DNA of 64,000 nucleotides from Oceanobacillus zhaokaii (GTDB lineage Bacteria; Bacillota; Bacilli; Bacillales; Amphibacillaceae). The DNA is taken from the NCBI RefSeq assembly GCF_003352005.1, contig NZ_CP024848.1:3047001-3111000 (forward strand). The letters are read 5' to 3'. A model generated the notes under the pieces. It made no database searches. It had not been told where the DNA came from and saw nothing but the letters and a program-made list of their open reading frames with translations. Positions within the stretch are counted from its first letter, which is position 1. Each line of letters opens with the position of its first letter. Of this stretch, positions 18,955-28,277 are shown piece after piece. The position numbers and the translations under genes were made by a program.

Positions 18955-19836
18955 CTATCTAATCGTTCCATGCTCTAATAATAACTCGTTCAACATCTTT
19001 CTTACTTCATCGCCAAATTCTTCATTTTGCAAAGCAAATTCTAGATTCGTACGAATAAATCCTAGCTTTTCTCCAACATCATAACGCTTCCCAGCAAAAT
19101 CATATGCGTACACATCTTGAATTTGATTCAACTGCTGAATCGCATCCGTAAGCTGAATTTCACCTCCAGCACCAATCTCTTGCTTATCTAATAATGCAAA
19201 AATCTCTGGAGTAAATACATAGCGACCCATAATTGCCAAATTCGATGGTGCTGTTCCTAGTTTAGGTTTTTCAACGAAGTTTCTTACTTGATAACGTCTA
19301 CCCTCTGCGGAAAGTGGATCCACAATTCCGTATCGGTCTGTTTCATTTTCTGCTACTTGCTGAACACCGACAACAGAACATCCGGTCTCTTCAAATTGTC
19401 CAATTAGCTGACGCAGACCTGGTACTTCTGCTTGAACGATATCATCCCCAAGCAGTACAGCAAACGGCTCATCGCCAATAAATTTACGTGCACACCATAC
19501 CGCATGACCAAGCCCTTTTGGTTCCTTTTGCCGAATATAATGAATATCAACCTCGGATGTATGCCTAACCTTTTCCAGTAATTCAAATTTACCTTTTTCC
19601 ATTAAGTTCTGTTCTAATTCAAAATTATTATCAAAATGGTCCTCAATTGCACGTTTTCCCTTACCAGTAACAATTATTATATCTTCAATTCCCGATTCAA
19701 TTGCTTCTTCAACGATATATTGAATTGTTGGTTTATCCACAATGGGCAGCATTTCTTTCGGCATCGCCTTAGTCACTGGTAAAAATCTTGTACCTAACCC
19801 TGCTGCTGGAATAATTGCTTTCTTAATGGTTTTCAT
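18955..19836 (-). CDS. galU: UTP-glucose-1-phosphate uridylyltransferase
   Basis: A 293-aa GalU/GtaB-type nucleotidyltransferase making UDP-glucose from UTP and glucose-1-phosphate. The signature [19 protein letters not shown] sits at residues 14-32, then [22 protein letters not shown], and [20 protein letters not shown]. It is first in a two-gene unit with UDP-glucose dehydrogenase. Phosphoglucomutase, which supplies glucose-1-phosphate, is also in the window at 39.4-41.2 kb. ATG follows TGGAGGGCTTGGG. Confidence 0.95.
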   Translation of the reverse strand: MKTIKKAIIPAAGLGTRFLPVTKAMPKEMLPIVDKPTIQYIVEEAIESGIEDIIIVTGKGKRAIEDHFDNNFELEQNLMEKGKFELLEKVRHTSEVDIHYIRQKEPKGLGHAVWCARKFIGDEPFAVLLGDDIVQAEVPGLRQLIGQFEETGCSVVGVQQVAENETDRYGIVDPLSAEGRRYQVRNFVEKPKLGTAPSNLAIMGRYVFTPEIFALLDKQEIGAGGEIQLTDAIQQLNQIQDVYAYDFAGKRYDVGEKLGFIRTNLEFALQNEEFGDEVRKMLNELLLEHGTIR

Positions 19837-19935
19837 CCCAAGCCCTCCATCTAATTAGTGTGAAACCTCTATCATTATGTTACTACACTTAAGCATGAAA
19901 TTATGTTAAGAATAGATTGATTTTTGCACAATTTA

Positions 19936-19965
19936 GTGCCTGTCACTTCCCGAGTTTTGTCGAAT
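19936..19965 (+). repeat. REP-like repeat, near-consensus
   Basis: GTGCCTGTCACTTCCCGAGT followed by TTTGTCGAAT: one of the most complete copies. It lies in the gap between galU and the CdaR gene. Confidence 0.75.
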
Positions 19966-20058
19966 TATGGTATAACAAAAAGATGTCCCGAAAGTATAGT
20001 ATTATCTACCCATCCAGGAAATCCCTAAGTCAAGAGATTGGTACTGTACTCGTTTGAG

Positions 20059-20086
20059 CTCCTGTGACTCCCTAAATTTTGTCAAA
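20059..20086 (+). repeat. REP-like repeat, diverged
   Basis: CTCCTGTGACTCCCTAAATT followed by TTGTCAAA, a diverged copy 7 bp from the CdaR gene stop and 93 bp from the previous copy, same orientation. Confidence 0.6.
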
Positions 20087-20092
20087 AGATGA

Positions 20093-21181
20093 CTATTTCG
20101 CTGTTCCTTTTATCCACAATGCAATCTGTAAAATCAATGCATCATCAAATTTCCTTGGATTATATCCTGTCTCTTCAGTAATTTTGTTCAATCGATAGAT
20201 TAGTGTATTTCGATGAAGGTATAAAGTATCAGCCGCTTTTTGGATATTCAAATCGCTCTTGAAAAAGAATTCTAATGTTTCCGCCTTGCTCGCATCAAAA
20301 TGCTTCAAGACCCTATGAGAAAATCGCCTTGCCATATCCAGGTCAAGCTGATGAACCAATGCTTTTACTTCTAATTGTCCAAATGATACGAAATCCCTTT
20401 TTGGATCACTGATTCTTAAAGCAAGGTCACAATCTAGATATGACTGATGGAATTGCTCTAATTCATGAAATGGAAGACTATAAACCATTCTAAATTTCCA
20501 ATTCTGTCTTTTTAATAAAGTATAAACACTTTCTAATTTACTAATTGCATCCTCTTCGTTAAGATCACTAAGTGCTATAAGCAGCTGATTGAGATTAATA
20601 AAACCTGCAATCACATGCTTTTCACCTATTGAATCTTCTATTTTTTGAATAAGGGGTTGTTTCTGGATTTCCTTATCTGAAACTTGAATAATTGCCGTCA
20701 TAAATGGTGCATTCAATTGAAAATCCAATCTACTTAATCCCCGTTCAATCTCATGGAACTGTGGGTTATTATCCAAGAGTTGTTCGATGATGATTTCTTT
20801 CATACGTTGCTCCCATTCTAATTGTGTAGCGAGGAATGCTTGACTAATCATTAACTCTGTTGTCATTTTAACTAATTCGCCAATATCTCCCATCATTTCT
20901 GGATTTCCAGTAATACCAATAACACCTATTATTTTTTCTCTAAAAATGATTGGAAGATTAAGCCCTGGCTGACTTCCATCCCACCTTTCGCTCTCATTCT
21001 GAAAGATTTTCAGTGTCCTGCCGCTTCTCAGAACCTCTACTGCTCCTTCATGAATTGTGTCCATTCTTGATGGTTCCATTGTTGCGATGATGACGCCATT
21101 AATGTCCATAATGTTAACATTCCGATCGATTCGTAGGGACGTTTCTCTGACAATTGCAGTTGCGATTTCCTTTGTTAGCAA
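20093..21181 (-). CDS. CdaR/PucR family regulator (sugar diacid type)
   Basis: A 362-aa regulator. Residues 1-135 match the putative sugar-diacid recognition domain (LTKEIATAIVRETSLRIDRN, DINGVIIATMEPSRMDTIH, IGVIGITGNP), and the C-terminal 60 residues hold a PucR-type helix-turn-helix (IQKAADTLYLHRNTLIYRL). TTG at 21181 follows AGGAGAG at 8 nt. It is divergent from the glycerate kinase operon; CdaR proteins in enterobacteria and bacilli control glycerate, glucarate and galactarate genes, so it is the likely activator. The effector is probably glycerate or a sugar acid. Confidence 0.87.
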   Translation of the reverse strand: MLTKEIATAIVRETSLRIDRNVNIMDINGVIIATMEPSRMDTIHEGAVEVLRSGRTLKIFQNESERWDGSQPGLNLPIIFREKIIGVIGITGNPEMMGDIGELVKMTTELMISQAFLATQLEWEQRMKEIIIEQLLDNNPQFHEIERGLSRLDFQLNAPFMTAIIQVSDKEIQKQPLIQKIEDSIGEKHVIAGFINLNQLLIALSDLNEEDAISKLESVYTLLKRQNWKFRMVYSLPFHELEQFHQSYLDCDLALRISDPKRDFVSFGQLEVKALVHQLDLDMARRFSHRVLKHFDASKAETLEFFFKSDLNIQKAADTLYLHRNTLIYRLNKITEETGYNPRKFDDALILQIALWIKGTAK

Positions 21182-21299
21182 AATGATTCTCTCCTATTTG
21201 GTTACTTTGTATAAAAACGGATGGAAATCCCTCTCTTTTTTCATATAATATAGCTATATACAAATATCGTCAAGATTCGTATAATTTAGTAAATGATAT

Positions 21300-21313
21300 T
21301 GATAACGTTTTCA
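21300..21313. promoter_or_regulatory. cre box before the glycerate kinase operon
   Basis: TGATAACGTTTTCA matches the cre consensus with one mismatch (T at position 4) and lies directly before the AAAGGAG ribosome site of the kinase gene. A TATAAT-like sequence is about 20 bp further upstream. CcpA roadblock or repression is the simplest reading. Confidence 0.6.
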
Positions 21314-21327
21314 AAGGAGCTGTTTAT

Positions 21328-22497
21328 ATGAAGATAATTATTGCTCCAGATTCCTTTAAAGGGAGTCTGTGTGCAGTTGAAGTGGCAAATTCAATTAATA
21401 GCGGAATTAAACGCGTTTTCCCTAATGCCAAAACAGTTCTCCTTCCCGTTGGTGATGGCGGTGAAGGGACTATGGATACACTTGTTGCTGCAACAAATGG
21501 AACAACAAAAAGTGTATCTGTTGTTGGCCCCCTAGGTAATGATGTCACAGCTAAATATGGCATATTAGGCGATACAAAAACATGTGTCATTGAGATGGCA
21601 AGCGCATCGGGACTTGATCTTGTACCAAATGGAAAACTTGCACCTTTAAAAGCGACAACATATGGAACAGGACAATTAATAAAACAAGCACTTGATGACG
21701 GATACACCTCATTTATACTAGCGATCGGTGGGTCTGCAACGAATGACGGTGGAGCAGGAATGCTTCAAGCGCTTGGATTAAAGATACTCGATTCGAATGG
21801 GAACGAAATTGGCTATGGCGGTGGAGAGCTAAATAAAGTGGCTCGGATTGAGACGAGGGAATTAGACCCGAGGATAAAGAAAAGTACCTTTCTTATTGCA
21901 TCCGATGTCAAAAATCCACTGGTTGGAGCCAATGGTGCTTCACACATCTTTGGACCGCAAAAAGGCGCGACACCTGATATCGTTCATTTGCTCGACGATA
22001 ATCTTACCCACTGGGCGAATGAAGTTGCCAAGGTGACTGGGGTTCATCTCCATAATTTAGCTGGTGCAGGTGCTGCTGGCGGAATTGGTGGAGCTTTTCA
22101 AGCATTTTTCCCTGCTGAAATGAAACGCGGCATCGATGTTGTTCTTGAATATAGTAATTTCTCTAGCTTTTTACAGGATGCAGACCTTGTCATTACAGGA
22201 GAGGGAAAAGTAGATAGCCAAACTGCCTCTGGCAAAACCCCACTCGGTGTTGCTCAAGCAGCCATGCTAAATGGAGTCCCAACAATCATTATCGCCGGGA
22301 CCGTAGGAGATGGGATAGAGGTACTCCATGATTATGGTGTTATCAGTGTACACAGTATCATGAATAAACCGATGACCTTGGAAGAATCGATGGCAAATGC
22401 AGCAGAACTATTAGAGCTAAGCGCTGAGCAAGTAGTGCGGGTCTGGGGTTCAAACATGCATCGTGCCTGTGCAAATGAGGTGCCTGTCACTCCTTGA
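21328..22497 (+). CDS. glycerate 2-kinase (GarK/GlxK family)
   Basis: A 389-aa type 1 glycerate kinase phosphorylating D-glycerate to a phosphoglycerate. It opens with MKIIIAPDSFKGSL, followed by PVGDGGEGTMDTL, AIGGSATNDGGAGMLQALG, FGPQKGATPD and TGEGKVDSQT, all family hallmarks. ATG lies behind AAAGGAGCTGTTTAT. First gene of an operon with a permease and a LarA-type racemase. Oddity: its last residues VPVTP and stop are encoded by a REP-like repeat, so the natural C-terminus may have been replaced. Confidence 0.93.
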   Translation: MKIIIAPDSFKGSLCAVEVANSINSGIKRVFPNAKTVLLPVGDGGEGTMDTLVAATNGTTKSVSVVGPLGNDVTAKYGILGDTKTCVIEMASASGLDLVPNGKLAPLKATTYGTGQLIKQALDDGYTSFILAIGGSATNDGGAGMLQALGLKILDSNGNEIGYGGGELNKVARIETRELDPRIKKSTFLIASDVKNPLVGANGASHIFGPQKGATPDIVHLLDDNLTHWANEVAKVTGVHLHNLAGAGAAGGIGGAFQAFFPAEMKRGIDVVLEYSNFSSFLQDADLVITGEGKVDSQTASGKTPLGVAQAAMLNGVPTIIIAGTVGDGIEVLHDYGVISVHSIMNKPMTLEESMANAAELLELSAEQVVRVWGSNMHRACANEVPVTP

Positions 22498-22509
22498 TTT
22501 TTGTCAAAT
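22479..22509 (+). repeat. REP-like repeat overlapping a stop codon
   Basis: GGTGCCTGTCACTCCTTGAT followed by TTTTGTCAAAT. The first part encodes the last residues of glycerate kinase, and the TGA inside the repeat is the stop. Confidence 0.75.
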
Positions 22510-22650
22510 AATGTCGGTAATTGATTGTGCATGTACAGATGAATTGGAGTATTGGTGTATTTACTGAAGATCTGTTCTGATTAAAAGGTATTTTACAGTT
22601 TTCTTTTTGAAAGTTATATTCAACTATTAATAATTGAGAGGAGTTTTCGT

Positions 22651-23781
22651 ATGAAAATTATGGACTCGGTTGAAAAAGTACCTGGAGGCATGATGGTTGT
22701 TCCGCTTTTGCTTGGAGCAACGCTAAATACCATTGACCAAATGCATCTTCCACTTATCATGGATTTTCTAAAAATGCTTGGTGCACCACAAACAGAAGCA
22801 GGCCATTATGAATTTCTCCGGATTGGTGGATTTTCACAAGAATTATTCAAGGATAGTGCGCTCGTGCTTATCGCCTTATTCCTATTCTGTGTTGGAAGTC
22901 AAATGAATTTAAAAGTTGGAGGAAAGGCGCTAAAGAAAGGCGTACTATTGACAGGTTCAAAATATTTTGCCGGTGTTGCCGTCGGAATGGCGTTTGGCTA
23001 TTTCTTTGATCCAATGAGTGGTCTGTTTGGACTTTCTACACTTGCGCTCATTGCGGGGATGACGAATAGTAATAGTGGGATGTATGCTGCTTTAACTGGA
23101 AAATTTGGGAACCGATCAGATGTTGGCGGACTTTCAATTCTGGCAATCAATGATGGACCATTCTTAACGCTAGTTGCTTTAGGCGTTTTAGGAACCGCTT
23201 TTCCGCTCATTGCATTTGTCGCTGTCTTATTGCCAATTGGAATTGGAATGCTATTAGGAAATTTAGACCCGAAAATACGTGCATTTTTAAAACCTGGTGA
23301 AGCACTTACCATTCCATTTTTCGCATTTGCTCTTGGAGCAGGGATGAATTTAGCTAACTTCATTAATCCTGAGGTATTAGCTGGTGGATTGACACTTGCC
23401 ATCCTTACCTTTGTATTTTCAGCAGGAACGGGGATACTCGTCTTTAAATTATTTAAAGAAAAAAGCTATATTGCTCCTATTTCCGAAGCATCTACAGCAG
23501 GAAATGCAGCTGCAACTCCAGCAGCTGTAGCGGCAGCGGCTGCAGTTGCAGCTGGTTCTGGTGCAATGTCAATAGCTGAGCTTGAAGCAATTCAGAGCAT
23601 CGTACCAATTGCTACGGCACAAATTTCAATCTCAACAATTACAACTGCTCTTCTTTGCCCACTCGGCGTAATCGTGGTAGACAAGCTCCAACGAAAAAGA
23701 GGTATTATTGGAACAAGAGAAGATTTAGGATTGAAGCAAGAAGCAGAAGAAACATTAACGAAGCAGACAGTTAACAGCTAG
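22651..23781 (+). CDS. 2-keto-3-deoxygluconate permease family transporter
   Basis: A 376-aa polytopic membrane protein with about ten hydrophobic helices. The N-terminal KVPGGMMVVPLLLGATLNT, GMTNSNSGMYAALTG and LAINDGPFLTLVALG segments are characteristic of KdgT-type proton symporters for 2-keto-3-deoxygluconate. An alanine-rich loop near residues 285-310 is unusual but in frame. It sits between glycerate kinase and a LarA-type enzyme, so it probably imports a short 2-hydroxy or 2-keto sugar acid. ATG follows GAGAGGAGTTTTCGT. Confidence 0.86.
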   Translation: MKIMDSVEKVPGGMMVVPLLLGATLNTIDQMHLPLIMDFLKMLGAPQTEAGHYEFLRIGGFSQELFKDSALVLIALFLFCVGSQMNLKVGGKALKKGVLLTGSKYFAGVAVGMAFGYFFDPMSGLFGLSTLALIAGMTNSNSGMYAALTGKFGNRSDVGGLSILAINDGPFLTLVALGVLGTAFPLIAFVAVLLPIGIGMLLGNLDPKIRAFLKPGEALTIPFFAFALGAGMNLANFINPEVLAGGLTLAILTFVFSAGTGILVFKLFKEKSYIAPISEASTAGNAAATPAAVAAAAAVAAGSGAMSIAELEAIQSIVPIATAQISISTITTALLCPLGVIVVDKLQRKRGIIGTREDLGLKQEAEETLTKQTVNS

Positions 23782-23800
23782 AATGATAGGAGGATGAATC

Positions 23801-25063
23801 ATGAAGACAGACATATTATATGGAAAACATGGTATATCCATAGACCTGCCAGATAATGCTTTTATCATTGAACCAACAAACTTACCAAAAGCAGCAGATG
23901 AAAAAGATGCAATAAGACAAGCATTAAGAAACCCAATTAACAATGTTCCGTTAAAGGATGCCGTAAAATCAACAGACAAAGTATCTATTGTAATCAGCGA
24001 TATTACGAGACCAACGCCAAATCATCTAATGGTACCGCTTTTAATTGAAGAATTGAATCATGTTCCATTAGAAAACTTCGTAATTATTAATGGAACTGGA
24101 ACCCATCGCGATCAAACGAGAGAAGAATTTGTCCAAATGCTTGGGGCTTGGGTTGTCGATAATATTCGCATTGTAAATAATCAATGTCATGATAAGGATA
24201 CCCTTGTTAACCTTGGAAAAAGTAAATTCGGTTGTGATGTCTATTTGAATAAAGATTATGTGGAGTCGGACTTTCGAATTGTCACCGGGTTTATCGAACC
24301 ACACTTTTTTGCAGGCTTTTCGGGTGGACCAAAAGGAATCATGCCGGGGATTGCTGGGATTGAAACGATTTTAACGTTCCATAATGCAAGAATGATTGGT
24401 GATCCACTTTCAACTTGGGGAAATATGACGAATAATCCAGTACAAGACATGACACGGGAAATTAATTCAATGTGCAAGCCCGACTTTATGTTGAATGTCA
24501 CTTTGAATCGCGAAAAAGAAATTACGAATGTTTTTGCTGGTGAGCTTTACGAAGCACATGACCGCGGCTGTGCGTTTGCCAAAGAGCATGCAATGTTTCG
24601 CTGTGAAGAAAGATTTGATGTTGTAATTACATCGAACTCCGGTTATCCCCTTGATCAAAATTTATATCAAGCAGTCAAAGGAATGAGTGCAGCACATAAG
24701 ATTGTCAAGGAAGGTGGGGCAATTATTGTTGCCTCCGAATGCTCGGACGGACTTCCAGATCATGGGAACTATGCTGAAATTTTTAAAATGGCAGATAGTC
24801 CAGAAGCTCTGCTTGAAATAATAAATGATCCGGAATTTAAGGTGTTCGACCAATGGCAGGTGCAAAAACAAGCAGTGATCCAGGTTTGGGCAGATGTATA
24901 TGTCTACTCTAAACTGACAGATGAACAGGTAACGGGAACGATGTTAAAGCCTAGTCATAACATTGAGCAGACATTAGCATCGCTAAAAGATAAGTACGGA
25001 GAAGGCATGTCCATTGCTGTACTTCCTCTTGGTCCTTTGACAATCCCTTATGTGGGGGAATAG
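23801..25063 (+). CDS. LarA-family nickel-pincer racemase/epimerase
   Basis: A 420-aa lactate racemase homologue (DUF2088). Residues matching the characterised LarA active site are all present with identical spacing: Asp67 and Arg70 (DITRPT), His102 (GTGTHRDQT), His168 and Lys178 (EPHFFAGFSGGPKGIMPG) and His194 (HNARM). The lysine would carry the NPN nickel pincer cofactor. No larB, larC or larE is in the window, so cofactor synthesis must be elsewhere. Context with glycerate kinase and a sugar-acid carrier suggests epimerisation of glycerate or an aldonate rather than lactate. ATG follows AGGAGGATGAATC. Confidence 0.88.
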   Translation: MKTDILYGKHGISIDLPDNAFIIEPTNLPKAADEKDAIRQALRNPINNVPLKDAVKSTDKVSIVISDITRPTPNHLMVPLLIEELNHVPLENFVIINGTGTHRDQTREEFVQMLGAWVVDNIRIVNNQCHDKDTLVNLGKSKFGCDVYLNKDYVESDFRIVTGFIEPHFFAGFSGGPKGIMPGIAGIETILTFHNARMIGDPLSTWGNMTNNPVQDMTREINSMCKPDFMLNVTLNREKEITNVFAGELYEAHDRGCAFAKEHAMFRCEERFDVVITSNSGYPLDQNLYQAVKGMSAAHKIVKEGGAIIVASECSDGLPDHGNYAEIFKMADSPEALLEIINDPEFKVFDQWQVQKQAVIQVWADVYVYSKLTDEQVTGTMLKPSHNIEQTLASLKDKYGEGMSIAVLPLGPLTIPYVGE

Positions 25064-25113
25064 CGTGTCATTTTCCGAACCATCATTCTATTTTTCAACC
25101 CTATCTATATTAT

Positions 25114-25149
25114 TAAAAAGTCAGGGGAATTTTTCCGCTGACTTTTTTC
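25114..25149. terminator. bidirectional rho-independent terminator
   Basis: AAAAAGTCAG and CTGACTTTTTT arms enclose a partly paired GGGGAATTTTTCC region. It lies between the convergent LarA-type and SEC-C genes, with T-runs on both strands. Confidence 0.85.
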
Positions 25150-25164
25150 ATCTCCTTACTTCTT

Positions 25165-26178
25165 TTACACCTTTGAAAAGTCATCTATTTCCATAAACTT
25201 ATCATGATTAGCAGCTTCACTGTATCTCAGCTTTCTATAATCCACATTTCCCAATTTGTACAGCCGATCTAAAGCAATGTCACGATCAGATTCATTTATT
25301 GCTATTCTAATGGCATCTTTATAAAATGCAATTGCTTTATCTTTATTAGCTGTTTTTGAAGACATCTCAGGATTATACAAATCGCCCCAATGAATATATA
25401 TCCATGGATTATTAGGATGTTTATTCACATATTCTCTAAATACATCATCCGCTTCATTTATTTTACCTAGGTAAAATAAAGATTCCCCCTTTGCAATGGT
25501 CATTTTCCCTATAATAGTTTCATCTGAGTCTGGAAATAGTTCCAGGAACTCCTCCGCAAAGATGCGTCTTGTATGAATAAATTGATTATCTGATAATTTT
25601 GCTTTTGCAAGTCCCAAGTCGAAGTCTTGCACCCAATTGGAGAATAAATTACTCATAGGAGAACTAGTTATTTCATCCAGCTTACCAATGGAGATAATAT
25701 CTCTATCCCTTACCCACTTAGGCAAATACTTCCACACTTTCCACCATAACAAAGAGGCATGAGTATAATCATTAACTCTCGCTAAATCATACCCTTGATT
25801 CATCCAATCATCCAAATAATCAAGGAGCAGATGCTCTGGAACCAATCGTTTTGCTAGTACTTTAATAACGAGGGTTAAATCTGATAGGTTATTACTAATA
25901 TCCAAGTGATAATTTTCAATCCACAATTTGGTTAATTCCTCTGCAGATGAATAATTCTCTATTTCAGAAATAAAATAAGTTTTATCTACTGGTATACCAA
26001 ATTTCTGAATCAATTCCAGAAGGGCTTCTGTTTCCATTTGCTCTACGTCTTCTAACGTGCACATCTTGCTGGCAGGTTGTATCCTTACTTCCTGAACTTC
26101 AGTCTGTTTGTTTAAACAACATTTTTTATACTTTTTCCCACTTCCACAAGGACATGGTTCATTTCTCCCTATTTTCAC
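25165..26178 (-). CDS. SEC-C zinc motif protein with TPR-like helices
   Basis: A 337-aa cytoplasmic protein. An N-terminal SEC-C zinc-binding motif, GRNEPCPCGSGKKYKKCC, sits at residues 4-21. The rest is helical; residues about 215-310 resemble tetratricopeptide repeats (FYLGKINEADDVFREYVNKH, WGDLYNPE). Starts at GTG 26178 behind AGGAGGAGCAAAT. Adjacent to a SUKH/HEAT protein gene on the same strand, 180 bp away. SEC-C domains bind SecA partners or occur in many uncharacterised proteins; role here is unknown. Confidence 0.75.
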   Translation of the reverse strand: MKIGRNEPCPCGSGKKYKKCCLNKQTEVQEVRIQPASKMCTLEDVEQMETEALLELIQKFGIPVDKTYFISEIENYSSAEELTKLWIENYHLDISNNLSDLTLVIKVLAKRLVPEHLLLDYLDDWMNQGYDLARVNDYTHASLLWWKVWKYLPKWVRDRDIISIGKLDEITSSPMSNLFSNWVQDFDLGLAKAKLSDNQFIHTRRIFAEEFLELFPDSDETIIGKMTIAKGESLFYLGKINEADDVFREYVNKHPNNPWIYIHWGDLYNPEMSSKTANKDKAIAFYKDAIRIAINESDRDIALDRLYKLGNVDYRKLRYSEAANHDKFMEIDDFSKV

Positions 26179-26357
26179 ATTTGCTCCTCCTTCTTTAACT
26201 AAGGATGAGGAAATACTTCATCTATAGACTACATGCTTCATAATTTTCTTCTAATATATTCATTCGACATTAGGGAAATCTATTCCTTTAATTACTATGT
26301 GTTTCATTCAATCAGCTTTGATTCGGCCTCTTATCCAAACTAAATACGCATTCCTCC

Positions 26358-27260
26358 CTATCTAACATCCATCTCTTCTTTAGCATGTTCAGCTAATTCC
26401 CTAACATCTTCATCTCTATCTGATACTAGCATTTCAATAATATTGTTGTACCTAAATACGAATTCTTCTTTAATACCATTCATCACATGATTTAACATTG
26501 CCTCTGCAGTTTCTCGCCTTATTAAATCATCCTCATGTCTAGAAAATTCTTCTAACTGCTTCATTAGCCATTCTTCATTATCAGGGAAATTACCTAATAC
26601 AGTTCCTAATACGGCAACAGCCGTTTCCCTTACTAAATTGCTTTTATGCGTTGCTAAAGATTTTAATTTGCTTACTACCCAGTCCAAATCATCATTCGAT
26701 TGCAGACTAATAATAACACTGCTGATCAGGTCCTCATCCGACCCTTTAAATATCGCTTCTGCTTCTTCCTTTGTCCATTCCTCTAATTCAGCTTCTGCCT
26801 CATCTGTCCCTATATATAACTTTGAAAGAAATACATCGAAGTTTTTTGCTAGCTTAAAAGAAGTATTCTCTTCCGTATCGAAATAGATTACTGGAGGGTT
26901 CTTTTTTTTCTTTCGATAATCTAATGCCACCCAAGTATGACCATCACCGTTAATAAGAATTAATCCTTTAGGCAGATCCCATTCCTTAATTAACAGTTCA
27001 CTATCTAAAATACCTTCTTCATTTCCAATCCCTAGTATGTAATCAAATTGAATATGATCTTCTGACCAAGCTGTTGGTTTTTTAGTTGGATAGGAATTAT
27101 AGGTGATATAGCCGCCATTTTGCTTTAGTATTAATTGTTTATAGGTTTCTGGCAATTCCACCCCCAGGTCTAACTCTACATGTTTTATTTCAGCCGAATT
27201 AATCGGTTTCAATTTGAATGGATCACTGGATTCTCCCGTCCAAATATCGATAATTGTCAT
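26358..27260 (-). CDS. SMI1/KNR4 (SUKH) domain protein with HEAT-like repeats
   Basis: About 300 aa. Residues 20-135 match a SUKH/SMI1-KNR4 fold (INSAEIKHVELDLGVELPET, LKQNGGYITYN, FDYILGIGNEEGI, INGDGHTWVALDYR). Residues about 165-295 contain HEAT-like helical repeats (VRETAVAVLGTVLGNFP, IRRETAEAMLNHVMNG). ATG at 27260 is chosen since GGAGTGGGAG lies just ahead; the longer form from 27290 has no clear ribosome site. SUKH proteins are often immunity proteins in polymorphic toxin loci, but no toxin gene is seen here. Confidence 0.78.
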   Translation of the reverse strand: MTIIDIWTGESSDPFKLKPINSAEIKHVELDLGVELPETYKQLILKQNGGYITYNSYPTKKPTAWSEDHIQFDYILGIGNEEGILDSELLIKEWDLPKGLILINGDGHTWVALDYRKKKKNPPVIYFDTEENTSFKLAKNFDVFLSKLYIGTDEAEAELEEWTKEEAEAIFKGSDEDLISSVIISLQSNDDLDWVVSKLKSLATHKSNLVRETAVAVLGTVLGNFPDNEEWLMKQLEEFSRHEDDLIRRETAEAMLNHVMNGIKEEFVFRYNNIIEMLVSDRDEDVRELAEHAKEEMDVR

Positions 27261-27367
27261 ATTTCTCCCACTCCAATCCTTTATAATCATTATTCTACAT
27301 AATTCTTCATCTGTAGGTCTTATTCCTTCTTTAATTCGCTAAATATAAACAAAAATCCCTAAACTCA

Positions 27368-27410
27368 AAAAATCCCGTTCACTATCAAAAGTGAACGGGA
27401 TTTTATTTTT
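27368..27410 (-). terminator. terminator after ycsI
   Basis: AAAATCCCGTTCAC and GTGAACGGGATTTT form a near-perfect stem around a short loop, with A/T-rich flanks giving T-runs on both strands. It ends the 5-oxoproline operon. Confidence 0.88.
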
Positions 27411-27428
27411 CCTTCTCAAGTTCAAACC

Positions 27429-28205
27429 TTATATCACTGCATAATCCTCATCGCGAACATCGGTAATAAACATATGACCAGGAGCGTGGGTAATAACAAA
27501 TTCTGGTTTACTTGCCATTATTGCTGCTTGCGGTGTCACGCCACATCCCCAGAAAACAGGAACCTCGTCTTCATGAATCGTAACGGCATCACCGAAATCA
27601 GGCTTGTTTATGTCTTTGATACCGATTGCTGCAGGGTCACCAATGTGTACTGGAGCACCATGAACGGATGGATATCTCGATGTAATTTGCGTCGCACGAA
27701 TTGCTTCCGATGGTTTCATTGGGCGCATGCTGACAACCATTGGTCCACTAAATACACCTGCAGATACACATGGAACGTTGGTGCTATACATGGAAACATT
27801 CCGGCCTTCCTCAATGTAACGAATTGGAATTCCATTATCTAACAACGGCTTTTCAAATGTGAAGCTGCAACCAATTAGAAACGAAACAAAATCATCCTGC
27901 CAATATTCGGTAATATCGGTTACTTCCTCTATAAATTCCCCATCACGATAGATACGGTATTTCGGTAGATCCGTTCGCAAATCTGCCCCTTGAGCTGTTT
28001 GTTGTGGCTCTGGTGAACCAACATCTGTTACCTCGATAAGTGGGCAAGTCTTTGGATTGCGGATACAGAACAATAAAAAGTCGTACGCATATTTCTTCGG
28101 CAAAATTACTAAATTTACCTGTGTGTATCCTGAAGCAACTCCTGTTGTGGGCTTTGCCCATTCCCCGGTTCTAATAGCTTCACGAACTTCCTTAGCTGTA
28201 CTCAT
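27429..28205 (-). CDS. ycsI: DUF1445 putative hydro-lyase (YcsI)
   Basis: About 258 aa. The DUF1445 family is annotated as putative hydro-lyase and shares a region with animal D-glutamate cyclase, which makes 5-oxo-D-proline. Conserved stretches include CTFEKPLL-like [20 protein letters not shown]-type [36 protein letters not shown] and [17 protein letters not shown] at 28205 follows a strong AGGAGG; an upstream ATG at 28235 lacks one. Last gene of the pxp cluster, fitting a role feeding or processing 5-oxoproline. Exact reaction is not proven. Confidence 0.82.
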   Translation of the reverse strand: MSTAKEVREAIRTGEWAKPTTGVASGYTQVNLVILPKKYAYDFLLFCIRNPKTCPLIEVTDVGSPEPQQTAQGADLRTDLPKYRIYRDGEFIEEVTDITEYWQDDFVSFLIGCSFTFEKPLLDNGIPIRYIEEGRNVSMYSTNVPCVSAGVFSGPMVVSMRPMKPSEAIRATQITSRYPSVHGAPVHIGDPAAIGIKDINKPDFGDAVTIHEDEVPVFWGCGVTPQAAIMASKPEFVITHAPGHMFITDVRDEDYAVI

Positions 28206-28223
28206 AAAAATCCTCCTGTACTG

Positions 28224-28253
28224 GTTTGCTGTCACTTCCCAATTTTTGCCATT
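28224..28253 (+). repeat. REP-like repeat
   Basis: TTTGCTGTCACTTCCCAATT followed by TTTGCCAT, a diverged copy between ycsI and pxpC inside an otherwise compact operon. Confidence 0.55.
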
Positions 28254-28277
28254 TTATAAGCAAAAACTCTCATCCGA

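Noticed and set aside
25067..25100. Possible further REP-like copy after the LarA-type gene
   Set aside because: Only GTGTCA and TTCCGAA match; too weak to count.
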